From: Buddleja alternifolia
Taxonomy: Eukaryota > Streptophyta > Magnoliopsida > Lamiales > Scrophulariaceae
Assembly: GCA_019426215.1 (NCBI GenBank)
Contig: CM033397.1
Location: 29,328,480-29,392,479, forward strand
Reading direction: 5' to 3'
DNA: 64,000 nt
The translations under genes were made by a program, and so were the position numbers. The notes under the pieces were generated by a model. The model ran no database searches. It was not told where the DNA came from and saw only the letters and a program-made list of their open reading frames with translations. Position 1 is the stretch's first letter; the number at the start of each line of letters is the position of its first letter. Below, piece after piece: positions 1 through 9,798 of the stretch.

Positions 1-77
1 TATATTCCCATGGTTATTTTTTGCAGCAGACCAGTTATATCTACACTACCTGCATATTAATGTCTTAATATTTGCAG

Positions 78-164
78 GAGATGTTAAATTCCAGATCATC
101 TTCAAAATCCTCCCAGTTGGCATTTAGTAGACCTTCCTGTTGGTTTCAGGCCTGTCCACATTGA
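78..164 (+). CDS. possible 3'-terminal exon, unrecognised gene
   Basis: A polypyrimidine/TTTGCAG acceptor is followed by 29 in-frame codons ending in TGA. The peptide is Ser-rich (begins EMLNSRSSSKSSQLAF). A second acceptor-like TTTTTTGCAG lies just upstream near 17-26. I do not recognise the product; it could be the last exon of a gene entering from the left or a chance open stretch. Nothing further downstream before 413 looks coding. Confidence 0.25.
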   Translation, partial: EMLNSRSSSKSSQLAFSRPSCWFQACPH

Positions 165-412
165 ATGGAGGGAACATATTGATAAGTGCAATGCTTTTCT
201 TTAAGGATTAGCTATGTTCTTTCTTTAAGATGGCTCTTTCTTATTGCATTTTATATTTTTTTTCTGGTCTAATTAAACTACATAGCAATTTGCCTTCAAA
301 AGAGTGTCGCTTCCTTTCTTTTTGTAATATAACAAAAATGTTGAATCTGATGATATAAATATTTGCTTCCGGAGTACGAGAATACTTTATTGCTTCAGTG
401 CAGAATGATGGT

Positions 413-602
413 AAGCAATAAAAGATCAAATGATTCCCTTTTATAAATTTCCCTTTTTATAATACTTAGCAATAAAAGATCAAATGATTCCCTTTTATAA
501 ATTTCCCTTTTATAATACTTAGCAATAAAAGATCAAATGATTCCCTTTTATAAATTTCCCTTTTATAATACTTAGCAATAAAAGATCCCTTTTATAAATT
601 TC
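413..602. repeat. 53-54 bp minisatellite, ~3.5 copies
   Basis: The unit begins AGCAATAAAAGATCAAATGA. Copies begin at about 413, 467, 520 and 573; the last is internally shortened. The copies are nearly identical, with a single T-run length difference, so expansion is recent or homogenised. The AT-rich array lies just upstream of the small copia derivative. Confidence 0.9.
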
Positions 603-672
603 CACAACACTTGTGAATAAGAAAATTCCAACAGCAGCTATGAGTGTGAATTTGTGGAGTCTTAGTCAGCTT

Positions 673-1585
673 TATTAGTGTATCTATAGAGTTAATATAA
701 GCCCAGCCTATTTGTATAGTTAGGGCTATCATATTTATCTATATATACATGTGTTATGTACTCTTGTAAACATCAATCAGAATATAATTCTATCATGGTA
801 TCAGACGGGAAAATCGTTCCTATGATTATGTCTACCGCCCTCACGGCACCTATAGCCACCAGTGAGGCCATTCCCACCTCCGGCATCTCCACCGACGCCG
901 CCGATGTTCCGGCCACCTCCTCTCTTTCTCTCTCATCTCTTCTACAGCCCCTGATTGATAACTCTCTTTCCTCACCACCCTCTTCACCACTTCTATCAAA
1001 TCCAACTGCCGCCGCTCATCTTGAGGTGGCGATAGCGGCGGATCCCTCCATTTCCACCGCCCTCCAACTCCTTCTCCGTCTCACCACCACTCCATCTTCC
1101 AATCTATCTCAACCCCTCACCGTCGCACCCTCTCTTCTCACCGGCGCCGCCGCATCTACATCTTCCACGGACGGTAATCTCCCCCCAGCAGCCGCCGGGC
1201 TTCCTCCAGCACCCGCCGCTACTGTTTCTACATTAGTGCTATATATCTTGTTCTCAATCCTGTGTTTCACGCTCGCACGAAACACATTGAAATAGACTAT
1301 CACTTCGTCCGTGAGAAAGTTGCCGTTGGCGATGTTTTGGTGAAGTATGTCCCTACTTCGGATCAGATTGCCGATATTTTCACCAAAGCTTTACCTGCTC
1401 CTACATTCTCACGTTTACGAGCCAATCTTCGCGTTAGTCCCACTGCTCAGATTGCGGGAGTGTATTCGTGTATCTATAGAGTTAATATAAGCCCAGCCCA
1501 TTTGTATAGTTAGGGCTACCATATTTATCTATATATACATGTGTTATGTACTCTTGTAAACATCAATCAGAATATAATTCTATCA
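673..1585 (+). mobile_element. Miniature copia derivative with LTRs and TSD
   Basis: This 913-bp element has LTRs of 123 bp (673-795) and 125 bp (1461-1585) that share the sequence starting GTGTATCTATAGAG and end in CTATCA. Flanking 5-bp duplications AGCTT lie at 668-672 and 1586-1590; the 5' LTR has lost its terminal TG. The PBS TGGTATCAGAC (796-806) matches plant initiator tRNA-Met, and a GCGGGAG purine tract (about 1454-1460) precedes the 3' LTR. The interior keeps only a gag-leader-like reading frame and the C-terminal RNase H tail. The element is therefore a deletion derivative that needs proteins supplied in trans. Confidence 0.9.
795..1455 (+). pseudogene. gag leader joined to RNase H tail (copia remnant)
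   Basis: From an ATG at the LTR/PBS junction, a Ser/Pro/Ala-rich frame of about 166 residues runs to about 1295 and resembles the low-complexity start of some copia gag proteins. From about 1265 a different frame encodes ARTKHIEIDYHFVREKV followed by DIFTKALP, the hallmark C-terminus of copia RNase H. Most of gag and all of protease, integrase and reverse transcriptase are missing between them. The join is a large internal deletion, so no functional enzyme is made. Confidence 0.8.
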
Positions 1586-1590
1586 AGCTT

Positions 1591-2172
1591 GTGTCATTGC
1601 ACTTTGTTTTTTATATATAGACGAGACTGCATGCAAATAAGCCATTAGTGCATCATGTTCAAGAACTTGAATAATGTTTAGAGACTCTTTAATTTCCATT
1701 GATAACGAATTATGGATAAATTTATGGAATTTGATAAATGGAGGTAATTTATTGGTTAAAAGATCAAATTTGAAAAAACAATGTCATTGAAAAAAATATT
1801 GGGTCCAAGATATGTTGAACCGGAACCATTTTATGTTAAAAGAACCGGCCTCATCGGAACGATTACGGGTCAGACCCGATCCATTCCTAGCCCCAACTGA
1901 TGCCATTTCGCTAGGGCGCGTTGGTGGGCCAATGCTCTAACTACGACAAAAAGAAAAAAGGAAAAATATGAATAAATCAGAATAGGTAATGTAGCGAAGA
2001 GGAAGGAAGTTTATTAGTGTGGTAATAAAATAAACAAAAAAAGATGACAAAATAATATTCACAATTAAGTTAGGTGAAGTGGGGAGTCCTTTTTCTTTTT
2101 GTAGTGAGGCTTCCACTATCTCTAAACAGATGATGAGAATGAGATGGGACTACCATTACTAGTCTACTGCAT
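1591..2172. other. intergenic DNA upstream of RALF gene
   Basis: No open frame or repeat stands out here. From about 1740 onward it is duplicated, with more small indels than the rest of the duplication, at 60876-61312. It probably contains the RALF promoter. Confidence 0.5.
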
Positions 2173-2178
2173 TATAAA
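2173..2178 (+). promoter_or_regulatory. candidate TATA box of RALF gene
   Basis: TATAAA lies 46 bp before the RALF start codon, allowing a short 5' UTR of about 15-20 nt. It is conserved in the second copy near 61312. This is inferred from position only. Confidence 0.35.
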
Positions 2179-2223
2179 CTCTGCTTAGAAGAAGAATATT
2201 AATCCACATTAATTGCCTAGCAA

Positions 2224-2577
2224 ATGAAGGAAGCAAACTTTAATATTGTTTACACATTCTTCTTCTTCCTCCTCCTCCTACTACTCAACCTCAACACATA
2301 TGTGAGTGCCTTCAATCCATCATCACCATGCAATGGGTCCATAGCTGAATGCAATGAAGAAGAAATGGAGATGGTGATGGAGTCGGACATAAGCAGAAGG
2401 TTTCTTGAAGAGAAGAAGAAATACATATCTCCAGGGGCTCTCAGAAGAGACCAGCCTGTGTGCAACGGCGGTGCTAGAGGCCAGGCTTATTCCAGAAGTG
2501 ATGGCTGCCTTCCTCAGCCATCACATTCTTACAACAGGGGCTGCTCCGCATATTATCGTTGTAGGGCCGACGCCTGA
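2224..2577 (+). CDS. RALF-like secreted peptide precursor
   Basis: The 117-residue single-exon prepropeptide belongs to the Rapid ALkalinization Factor family. These peptides are cleaved in the secretory pathway and act in the apoplast on FERONIA-type (CrRLK1L) receptor kinases with LLG co-receptors. Residues 1-29 form a signal peptide with a Phe/Leu-rich core ending VSA. An acidic propeptide follows, then SRRFL, which fits the dibasic RRxL site cut by site-1 protease. The mature region begins near KKYISPGALRRDQPVC and has the four expected cysteines (contexts PVC, DGC, RGC, YRC) and the family ending NRGCSAYYRCR. The receptor-binding segment reads YISPG where many family members have YISYG. 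The ATG chosen is the only one giving an intact signal peptide. A damaged second copy lies at 61363-61717. Confidence 0.93.
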   Translation: MKEANFNIVYTFFFFLLLLLLNLNTYVSAFNPSSPCNGSIAECNEEEMEMVMESDISRRFLEEKKKYISPGALRRDQPVCNGGARGQAYSRSDGCLPQPSHSYNRGCSAYYRCRADA

Positions 2578-2904
2578 TCAACTCCATGTATATATTATAG
2601 ATCTCTATTTGTTTGTCTCTATGCTTTTCCTGTTCTATAATGAAATCAACTCTAGAATTGTAAAAACCCATATATTTTCAAACCTTTCTTACTACACCTC
2701 ATCAAGCCTAAGTGAAGCTGAGATTAGTCAATATATAACGAAATTCTTCGGTCCAATCCATATTTGGTCCGAATTGAGAAGCATTTTTTTGCATCGAAAA
2801 ATGAAAATAGAATGATTCGGATTTGAGTTCAAGAAGCTATTCATATTGATTCAAACTCCGAAAAGGTCTAAACAGTGTATGAATTTAATAGAATTTGAAA
2901 AATC

Positions 2905-4187
2905 GGGATAATTACACTGGGCACCCCTCATGTATTGCCGAATTACCAAAAACATCCCCTACCTCAATAAATTACATCTAACATCCCAACATTTCATTTC
3001 GTCCAACAATCGCCACCTTTCGTTAGGGTTTCAGTACGGCGCCGTTCCAAAAATACCCCTGACATTTTTTAACATGAAAACCCAACAACGTTTTGGATAA
3101 TTATACCCTTTTGGTTTTATTTGTAATATTTTGTAAAAGCATACGTTTTATATGTAACGTTTTGTGTGTAAAGTATACAAATTATTATTTATAATAAAAA
3201 AAAATTTGAGTTATAATTCAATATTATTTAAAAATATTTTAATTATTTTTAATTACATTATAATTTTAATATTATCTAGACATACAAAAAAATACATTAC
3301 TTAATCATACAACATTTTTGTATAACTTTCAAATTTCCAAAAAACAAAATAAAATTTAAAGTTATGGCTTACTTCCAAGAAATAAATAAATATTATTTAG
3401 TTTTTTATTTGAATTTTTTTTTGATACTTTTTAGAAATAAAACAAATTAGTATTTTTTATTTAATAGAATTAATAATTAAAAATCCTAAACCATTAAATA
3501 AATAAAAAAGGAAAAAAATGGGGAAGAAGACCGCAGAAGCTTCAAAATTTAAAAGTGTACTCCACCGCCCTTGGCCAACCCCTACGCCACCGCCCACTCC
3601 GCCACCGCCCAACATCCCGCCACCCCTTGTGCTGCTACCACCAACCCAACTCTCAAATGGGTGACCCTTCTTTACCCCCCACACCTCCGTCTTCAACTGA
3701 GTCCAGTAGCTCTTGAGATGATCTTTCGTGTGAACTTTTTTTCTTGCTCCTTTCCAATTGGTCCCTCTACTCAGGGGAGAGGATTGGTGAATCAATTTCC
3801 ATGGCAAGTTAAAAGTCTAGAGAGAAGGAGGAGAAAAAATCTAAAGAGAAGCTTTTTTCTTTAAGACTTCTTAAATTTTATTATTTCCAGATCACTTAAT
3901 TTTATTTTGTTTTTGTTGTTATTTTTTTTTTTTTGGGGTTTTTGTTTTTGTTTTCTTTAATCTTTTAAGAATTGAAATTCTAAAAGACAAAGTTGTACTT
4001 CTACTTTTTATCAGATTTTTTTATTTATTTTTTAAATCATTCTGTTAGGGGCATTTATGTCATATTACGTTTCCATCCAACCTTACATCATTAAATAAAA
4101 TTAGGGGATGTTAGATGTAATTTATTGAATTGTGGGATTTTTTTTTTAATTAGGCAATACTTCAGGGGTACCCATTGTAATTATCCC
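2905..4187. mobile_element. TIR element, ~1.28 kb, Mutator-like
   Basis: The ends are inverted repeats of about 80 bp: GGGATAATTACACTGG at the left and the reverse of a close relative (…GTAATTATCCC) at the right, continuing through ATTACATCTAACATCCC / GGGATGTTAGATGTAAT. No clean 9-bp duplication is visible. The middle (about 3545-3860) is much more GC-rich than the rest and carries open frames on both strands with no family I recognise, so it may be captured host sequence. The element is also present in the second copy of this region (62045-63323). Confidence 0.75.
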
Positions 4188-4313
4188 TTTATAAATATTA
4201 AGTCTAAAACTAAAATAACTTAAAAAATTAGAATTCAAATCTTACACAGATCAAATTCAGTCCTTTTAGTAGGATACAAAATAATTGCAATTAATAACAC
4301 ACTTAGTTCACTC

Positions 4314-4707
4314 TTTTAATTTGGGGTAATTGCATAAAACCCCCCTGTGTTATTTTGAAAATGCTAAAAAAAACCACGTGTTAACGAAATAGGCTAATCA
4401 CCCCCTATGTTCTTAAAAAGTGTGCAAAAAAGCCAAATTCCATTAAAAAACGAGCGCATTTTTCATGTTTTTCACCTTAAATGACATGCTTATTTGTCAT
4501 TTGTATACTTTTCATACTTTATAAAAGGTAAATAGTGTAATTCACCAAAAAACACATATTTTCTTCTATCATTTTAATAAGATTTGGCTTTTTTGTACAC
4601 TTTTTAGGAACACAGGGGAGTGATTAGCCTATTTCTTTAACACATGGGGGGTTTTAGCATTTTCAAAATAACACAGGGGGGTTTTATACAATTATCCCTT
4701 TTAATTT
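4314..4707. mobile_element. Mutator-like MITE with 9-bp TSD
   Basis: The element itself is 4323-4698 (376 bp), flanked by a perfect 9-bp duplication TTTTAATTT (4314-4322 and 4699-4707). Long TIRs: GGGGTAATTGCATAAAACCC at the left mirrors GGGTTTTATACAATTATCCC at the right, and the homology continues inward. There is no coding capacity. The 9-bp TSD and long TIRs fit non-autonomous Mutator-like elements. It lies just beyond the last METTL18 exon and recurs at 63459-63832. Confidence 0.9.
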
Positions 4708-4737
4708 TGATGATCTCTCTTCAAAGCTGACTCAAAA

Positions 4738-7700
4738 TCACTTGAGATGAAGCTTCCATACCTCTCTAACATTAGACGACCCATCTGTAACCTCCGCTAC
4801 CAGAGAAGAGGCAAGCGCACCAAGATAAGAAGTTCATATTAGTATCAGGCTACATATAGAAGGATGCAATTTATACAGCAAGATTGAACAATCTACGAAA
4901 TAACACCCACAAAACCTTTTTTAGATATAGCATAAAACATATTCAGATGGCAATTGGCCATTGCTCTTCTCCTTTTTTGTATACAAGTTTTAGGGTTACG
5001 CATTTTAACCCTTTGCAGTACAAGTGATAACACTATACTTCTATGACTAACATTTTTAATTTTTAATGACGAATCACCACAATAATTGTAGTGCAAACTA
5101 ACAAGATGTCTGCCTTAGCTTATTTAAAACAAAAGTTGGATCTGATGAAATAAGTTTTTGAAGTGTTATGGCTAAATTATGATCATAGAGCTTAGCTATG
5201 TTTTAGTAGGCTCAAGAAAGGACACCCTCTTCAGTCTTATAAGAATTTTGGCACTCTTCTACTCTGCCTTTGTCCTTCAGACTCCTTAAGGTAAGCTTGC
5301 TTAGGCGACAAATAAGATGATACTAGTAATTGAGATGGTCAAACTAAAAGATGTTGGAATAAATAGGTGAGGATATCCTCATTTTAGTTTGGAAGAATTG
5401 CAATACTGGTTCCATAGGATGGGGTCTGTTCCATTTTTTACAAACTTGCAAAATTTGTCCCATTTGATGCAATTGTTTACAATTTTGGTCTCAGCCGTTA
5501 AAAAATGGATGGAATATAGTACGTGGAATGCACGCGCCGTTAAGTATGTTACTGATCACGTGCATGGCACGTGACCAAACTAACGTTTTCCATCCGTTTC
5601 TTAACGGTTGGGACTAAAAATGATTCCTGTGGAACTAATTTTGCTAAATATTGGGACTAAAATTGCAAGGGAGTTATCTTTTAGTAAAATTGCAAGGGAG
5701 TTATCTTGTAGGACTAAAACCGTACTTTTCCCTTTTTGTTTTTAAGCTCCCAACATCTTATTCTAGAAGCTCAAAAGATCTTATTCTAAAATCTTTATAA
5801 GCTCACTTAAACACCCTCTAAGATTCAAGAAAATTCAGCATACCATCTTTTTCAACAATAGAGAGAAACCGCCTTGATCCTCCTCCGACCCCAAAATAAT
5901 ATTTTTTTGCTGCCATGTACACAATTCCATGAGGATTTCTCAGGCACTGATCACGAGGCAAATGAAAAAGAATTTCAGCAAAAAATAAATGATTTAATAG
6001 AAAAGGAACATAATTTAAATACAATCATAACCTTCTTTATAAGTTTGTATAAATTGGGCAGTGCAGAAATAGAGTAAACTGTCTCGGCCATGAGAATGAC
6101 ATCATAACCAGCTGTCTGATCCAGCTGCACTTCATTTTCATTGCTAAATACACAAGAGAGAAGATGATCCACTTCACCCCAGTCACCAGAAAAGATGCGC
6201 GTTTCACAGTTATCATCTGTAGCCAAACACTGATCATTCTTTTCAATATTAGCAATAACATTGGGAATGGTGAGGTATTGAAGGACTTCCGCATTGAAGT
6301 CCTGGAAATGCACAGATGCTGCACCCTAATGCAACAAAAAAAGAATAATAAGATTGAGGGAAATCATCATGGTAACCAAATGTCAATAAATCTTTATTTA
6401 CCTTGAGGCAGGCAAATATACCGGGAAGTCCATGACCACATCCAAGCTGAAAGATGAACGGACATAAAATTAAAAAAGAAAACTAATTAATCAAACTTTT
6501 AGTATCAAAATCATATAAGAAATCGTTTAATAAGCTGAAGAATTATGCATTCCGCAATACAGTGGACAGGTTAAACTTCTTATTCTAACAGAAGTGTAGT
6601 ATTTTCTTTTCATCACACAGCTTATCCATACTAAGGTTTAGCGTTTAAGGAGGTCGGTGACCAATCAATATGAGAGAGAGAGAGAGAGCCAGCAAAGAAT
6701 TGAGGTCATCTACTGATTTACGTGGTAGCTAAAGCTTATTCATGCGCCAAGAATTTACATATATTAGTTTCAGGATGGTGGTAGGTCCATCTATGAGATA
6801 CTTAGCATATTAGGAAACCACATTTTCTTTTGTCCTATTATTGGGGGAGCTCAGCACCTGCTGTTTCTCAAACAGAGGTTTTAGAGCTTTTACTTCTTTT
6901 AGGAGGATTTTCCATCCATTATATTCGAACATTCCTCTTTACTTGCTCGATGGCGTATAATATTTTAACAGTAGTTAGCTTGTACATGTGAAAATAGAGG
7001 TATTTTACAATGCGATAAATCAGATAACTCAGTTATACATGCGGATCTATGTTAGACTGAGCAGAATAGTTAAAGCGCTAGTTACAAAATCCATCCCTCC
7101 ATAATAGTGGGCTACATCTTTACTGATCATCTCATAAGGGTACAGTTGCATCTGAAGAAGCTGGTTTCTAACAAGTAGAACAAAGCTGCGAATTTCAGTT
7201 TTATCGACACAAGAAGACCACACAAGGAAAAGAGATTATACAATAACTGATCTGGAACTTGGATTTTGTTCCTTTATTTATTATTCTGTCACCACTACAC
7301 ACTTAAATTCCAAATCTTAATTGTCAGGGTCACATATCTTCTAGCAAAAAGAAATTATCGATATATGTAATATATACACACACAGAGTATTTAGTCTTTT
7401 GAATGAAGTTGAAAATATGGAATCACCTTAGTCATAGGACCCCACCTCTAAAACTCTCTTTCCGGTGAATGACAACTGCCCATCGAGCATCTCAGAGCTA
7501 AGTGCAGTAATCAAATCTTGTGACCCCTCCCATAGTTTGAGTCCTCCTGCTCCCATTCACAAAAATATCTCAAACTTACGTAGTATCCAGACCTTATGTT
7601 ATGGATATATAAATATTTGTGGTTCAACATCCACAAGCGTTAAAACAAAGCTAATGCGTATACCTAAAGATGCTTACGCATAGTAAAACATGTGAATGCA

Positions 7701-8319
7701 TGCATACCTTCATATTTACCAGGTACCAAATCCAAATTGGCCAATGCAAATACCTCCTGAGTGCTCACCCTCCCCTACAAAGAAATGCAACTTAGGGTGA
7801 GTGTTATTGCATAATTGGTTAACTCTTGTAGAATTGATTATAGTGTAGCATCCAACTCGGATTATACAAAAGGCCTCAAATTTTAGCAACCCCACCCCAC
7901 CAACAACAAAGGGGACTCCAGAAGTCTCGAAAGAAATGTCCAAACTAGAAAGAAAAGAAATACCCCCTTTTCCCGCAATATCACATATCTTCAATTCAAA
8001 TCAAAACGCAAAGAAAAAAAAATGAAAATTAAGTTAAAGTACCTTGAGTAATGTAAGCCCACCAATGCTGACAGGCTCACAACAACACTTGACACTTGGT
8101 GAAACCGAAACCTGCACTTCGCACCCTCCAAACTAATCAGCAGTTTATCCACCAAAATTGATCATACAAATATATGCAAAGGAGGAGGAGGAGGAGGAGT
8201 ACCTCCGACTCCGAGGCGAGAACTTCAAGGCAAGGTGGTGGTGGTGGTGGCGGTGGCGGTGGCGTTACAATTTTCCCCGGAAAGCCCAATCCCGGGGGGG
8301 GGGGGGGGGGGGGGTTCAT
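4738..8319 (-). CDS. METTL18: METTL18/HPM1-like protein (histidine) methyltransferase, 8 exons
   Basis: Exons, in order of transcription: 8319-8203, 8132-8043, 7774-7708, 7546-7446, 6446-6402, 6325-6032, 5946-5844 and 4796-4738. All junctions are GT-AG and keep one frame, giving a protein of about 290 residues. It is a seven-beta-strand SAM-dependent methyltransferase. SAM motif I reads VLELGCGHGLPGIFACLKG, split by an intron after VLE. The METTL18/HPM1 signature VHFQDFNAEVLQYLTIPNV follows, then GYDVILMAETVYS and a C-terminal YFGVGGGSRRF. The last exon ends TDGSSNVREVWKLHLK. Known members methylate a histidine of ribosomal protein L3/uL3; that substrate is inferred here. Exon 1 has two proline runs, one encoded by a 21-G tract on the plus strand. 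If the 5844 donor is not used, exon 7 reads into a stop at 5818. The last acceptor is the least certain junction. Confidence 0.8.
5391..5732. mobile_element. short TIR element in last METTL18 intron
   Basis: The element starts GGAAGAATTGCAAT and ends …CGTACTTTTCCC, with an inner inverted repeat: CAGCCGTTAAAAAATGGATG against CATCCGTTTCTTAACGGTTG. The imperfect 9-bp flanks TTTTAGTTT and TTTTTGTTT fit a Mutator-type duplication with one change. A related start, GGAAAAATTGCAATTTTGG, appears near 60508. It has no coding capacity and should be spliced out with the intron. Confidence 0.65.
6672..6687. repeat. (GA)8 microsatellite
   Basis: A simple GA dinucleotide run in METTL18 intron 4, the intron between exon 7446-7546 and exon 6402-6446. 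Confidence 0.9.
8181..8314. repeat. low-complexity GGA, GGT/GGC and poly-G tracts
   Basis: Three simple tracts sit at the 5' end of the METTL18 gene: GGA repeats at about 8181-8199 (start of intron 1), GGT/GGC repeats at about 8233-8265, and a 21-base G run at 8294-8314. The last two lie in exon 1 and encode polyproline on the minus strand. The G-run length is prone to sequencing error and decides the frame between the start codon and the rest of the exon. Confidence 0.9.
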
Positions 8320-8524
8320 CAAAAAGACGAAAAATTTCTTCTTTTGGTGTACTTGATTCCATATTACTGGGATGGTCTTTCAGGTTTCAGTGTACAGTTC
8401 TTTGTTTTGACCTTTGAGAGGAGGAGGGTGGTTTCAGTTCAGTTGCTAGTAGATCAAAAGAGATGGGCAACCTTCTTTTGTGTTTCTCCCCTTCTTTTAA
8501 TTAATGGGAGTAATGCATAGTGGT

Positions 8525-9165
8525 ACTGGTGGGTATTGATTCTGAAAAACTATCCAAGTCACCCGCAACCGCACGACACACGTCACTTTGTTAATTTCCA
8601 AGCAGATCGCAGTTTAAATTTTTTGTGAATGTTGCACCGCCCTATACGGTTTGGCGGAGGCTGAAATGTTGAGCCTTCAAAATGAACTCACATGTCCTTC
8701 CAGGTGGTATCTCCCATTGATCCTTGGAATTTCCTAAATTTCAGGTAATGTTTCCACTGACAGCGACAATTGATTTGGGTCTAAAATGAACACGACCCTT
8801 TTCAAGTGAATCTCGACTCGAACACGGTCGCGAAGCTCCTAAACTGGAATTATCTGAAACCAAAGGACCCTCGTTAAGGTCAAGTTTGGCTTGATCCCAT
8901 CGTAGACTCCGACGATCAAATCAGTAAAGACCAAAGGATCGAGGGCGCTATAATAAATATGAAGTAATAAATAACATACCTCAAAGTAGGAGTGAGCATT
9001 GGTTTTGAAAAATCACCCGAACCGACAGAACCGTACCCTTTTTGTCAATTTTCTAAGCAAACCGTGGTTTAAAATTTAAATGAAAACTGCACCGCCCTAT
9101 GCGGTTTGGTTTCAAAATTAGTGTTAAAAAATCGAACTGTACCGTCACCGCCTACATATATATAT
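8525..9165. repeat. two diverged copies of a TE-like segment
   Basis: Segments at about 8530-8690 and 8990-9150 share the same order of motifs: CACCCG(A/C)AACCG, then TTTCTAAGCAAACCGTGGTT or a relative, then CACCGCCCTATGCGGTTTGG. This looks like a tandemly repeated or nested non-autonomous element, perhaps hAT-like because of its CCGAACCGC motifs. No gene is seen in 8320-9361. Confidence 0.5.
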
Positions 9166-9204
9166 CTTATGATCCTTTTGAAATTGAACTTTTAATATGT
9201 TTTA

Positions 9205-9295
9205 CCTAAGTCACATAGAGCGGGAGCGGGAGCGTAGAGCGATAAAATTTGAAAAAATTTGGAAGCGAAAGCGCCTTAGGGCATATATAATTTAA
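9205..9295. mobile_element. AGCG-rich element end, 5' half
   Basis: The sequence TCACATAGAGCGGGAGCGGG…GTAGAGCG…AGCGCCTTAGGGC matches the start of the element at 50249-50340. The matching distal piece (CATAGAGCG… to TTATGTGATCTAGG) is at about 15198-15290. The copia element and solo LTR between them appear to have inserted into this AGCG-rich element. Confidence 0.5.
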
Positions 9296-9361
9296 AGTTT
9301 ATCTTGTCATATATATCATATGTTTTATAAATTATTCAGCCAAATTATCTTTAGATATTAT

Positions 9362-9546
9362 TGTTAGAATATATTGTAGAATATATTATTGTTTATCATA
9401 TCTCTCATATTCCTTGTATCTAGTATAGCATATATCTTATTTCCATATTTGGAGTGTAGGTTACCATCTTTTCCATATCTCTTGTAACTCTATTTATACT
9501 GATGTTTAATGAGAATGATAATCAAGGGGAATAATACAATCCTACA
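9362..9546 (+). repeat. 5' LTR of young copia element
   Basis: 185 bp, TG…CA ends, followed directly by the PBS. It carries a TATA-like CTATTTATACTG near 9490 and should hold the promoter of the element. Confidence 0.95.
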
Positions 9547-9798
9547 TGGTATCAGTTACCCAGATATATTTTTCCTCCTCCCAGCCGTTCCCCTCGGCAT
9601 AATCATATTCCCTTATACAGCCTTCTTCACGTGAAGATTATTGCTGCCTTCTTCTCCTCTTCCGGACTACAAGTTACGTGATTATCAACTTCGTGATTAT
9701 TCCTTGCAATCTTCTACCTCTTCGGCTACCATTCGATCTCTCTCTGTCTCTCTGGTTTGTCTTCTTTTCTTGTCTTTTAATTTTTATTCATCTTCAAT

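Noticed and set aside
2405..2815. A 136-residue frame overlapping RALF
   Set aside because: It is out of frame with the RALF precursor, runs into the 3' UTR and shows no domain; its conservation in the second copy only reflects DNA identity.
3457..3864. Pair of overlapping genes inside the 1.28-kb TIR element
   Set aside because: Low-complexity Gly/Ala/Pro content, no recognisable domain, and differing lengths in the two copies because of indels.
5818..5843. METTL18 truncated by a transposon at the exon-7 stop
   Set aside because: A good GT donor just upstream (5843) and a downstream exon encoding the conserved family C-terminus explain the structure better.
8137..8520. Gly-rich proteins on the plus strand over the G tract
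   Set aside because: The minus strand carries exon 1 of a well-supported spliced gene; the plus frames are composition artefacts.
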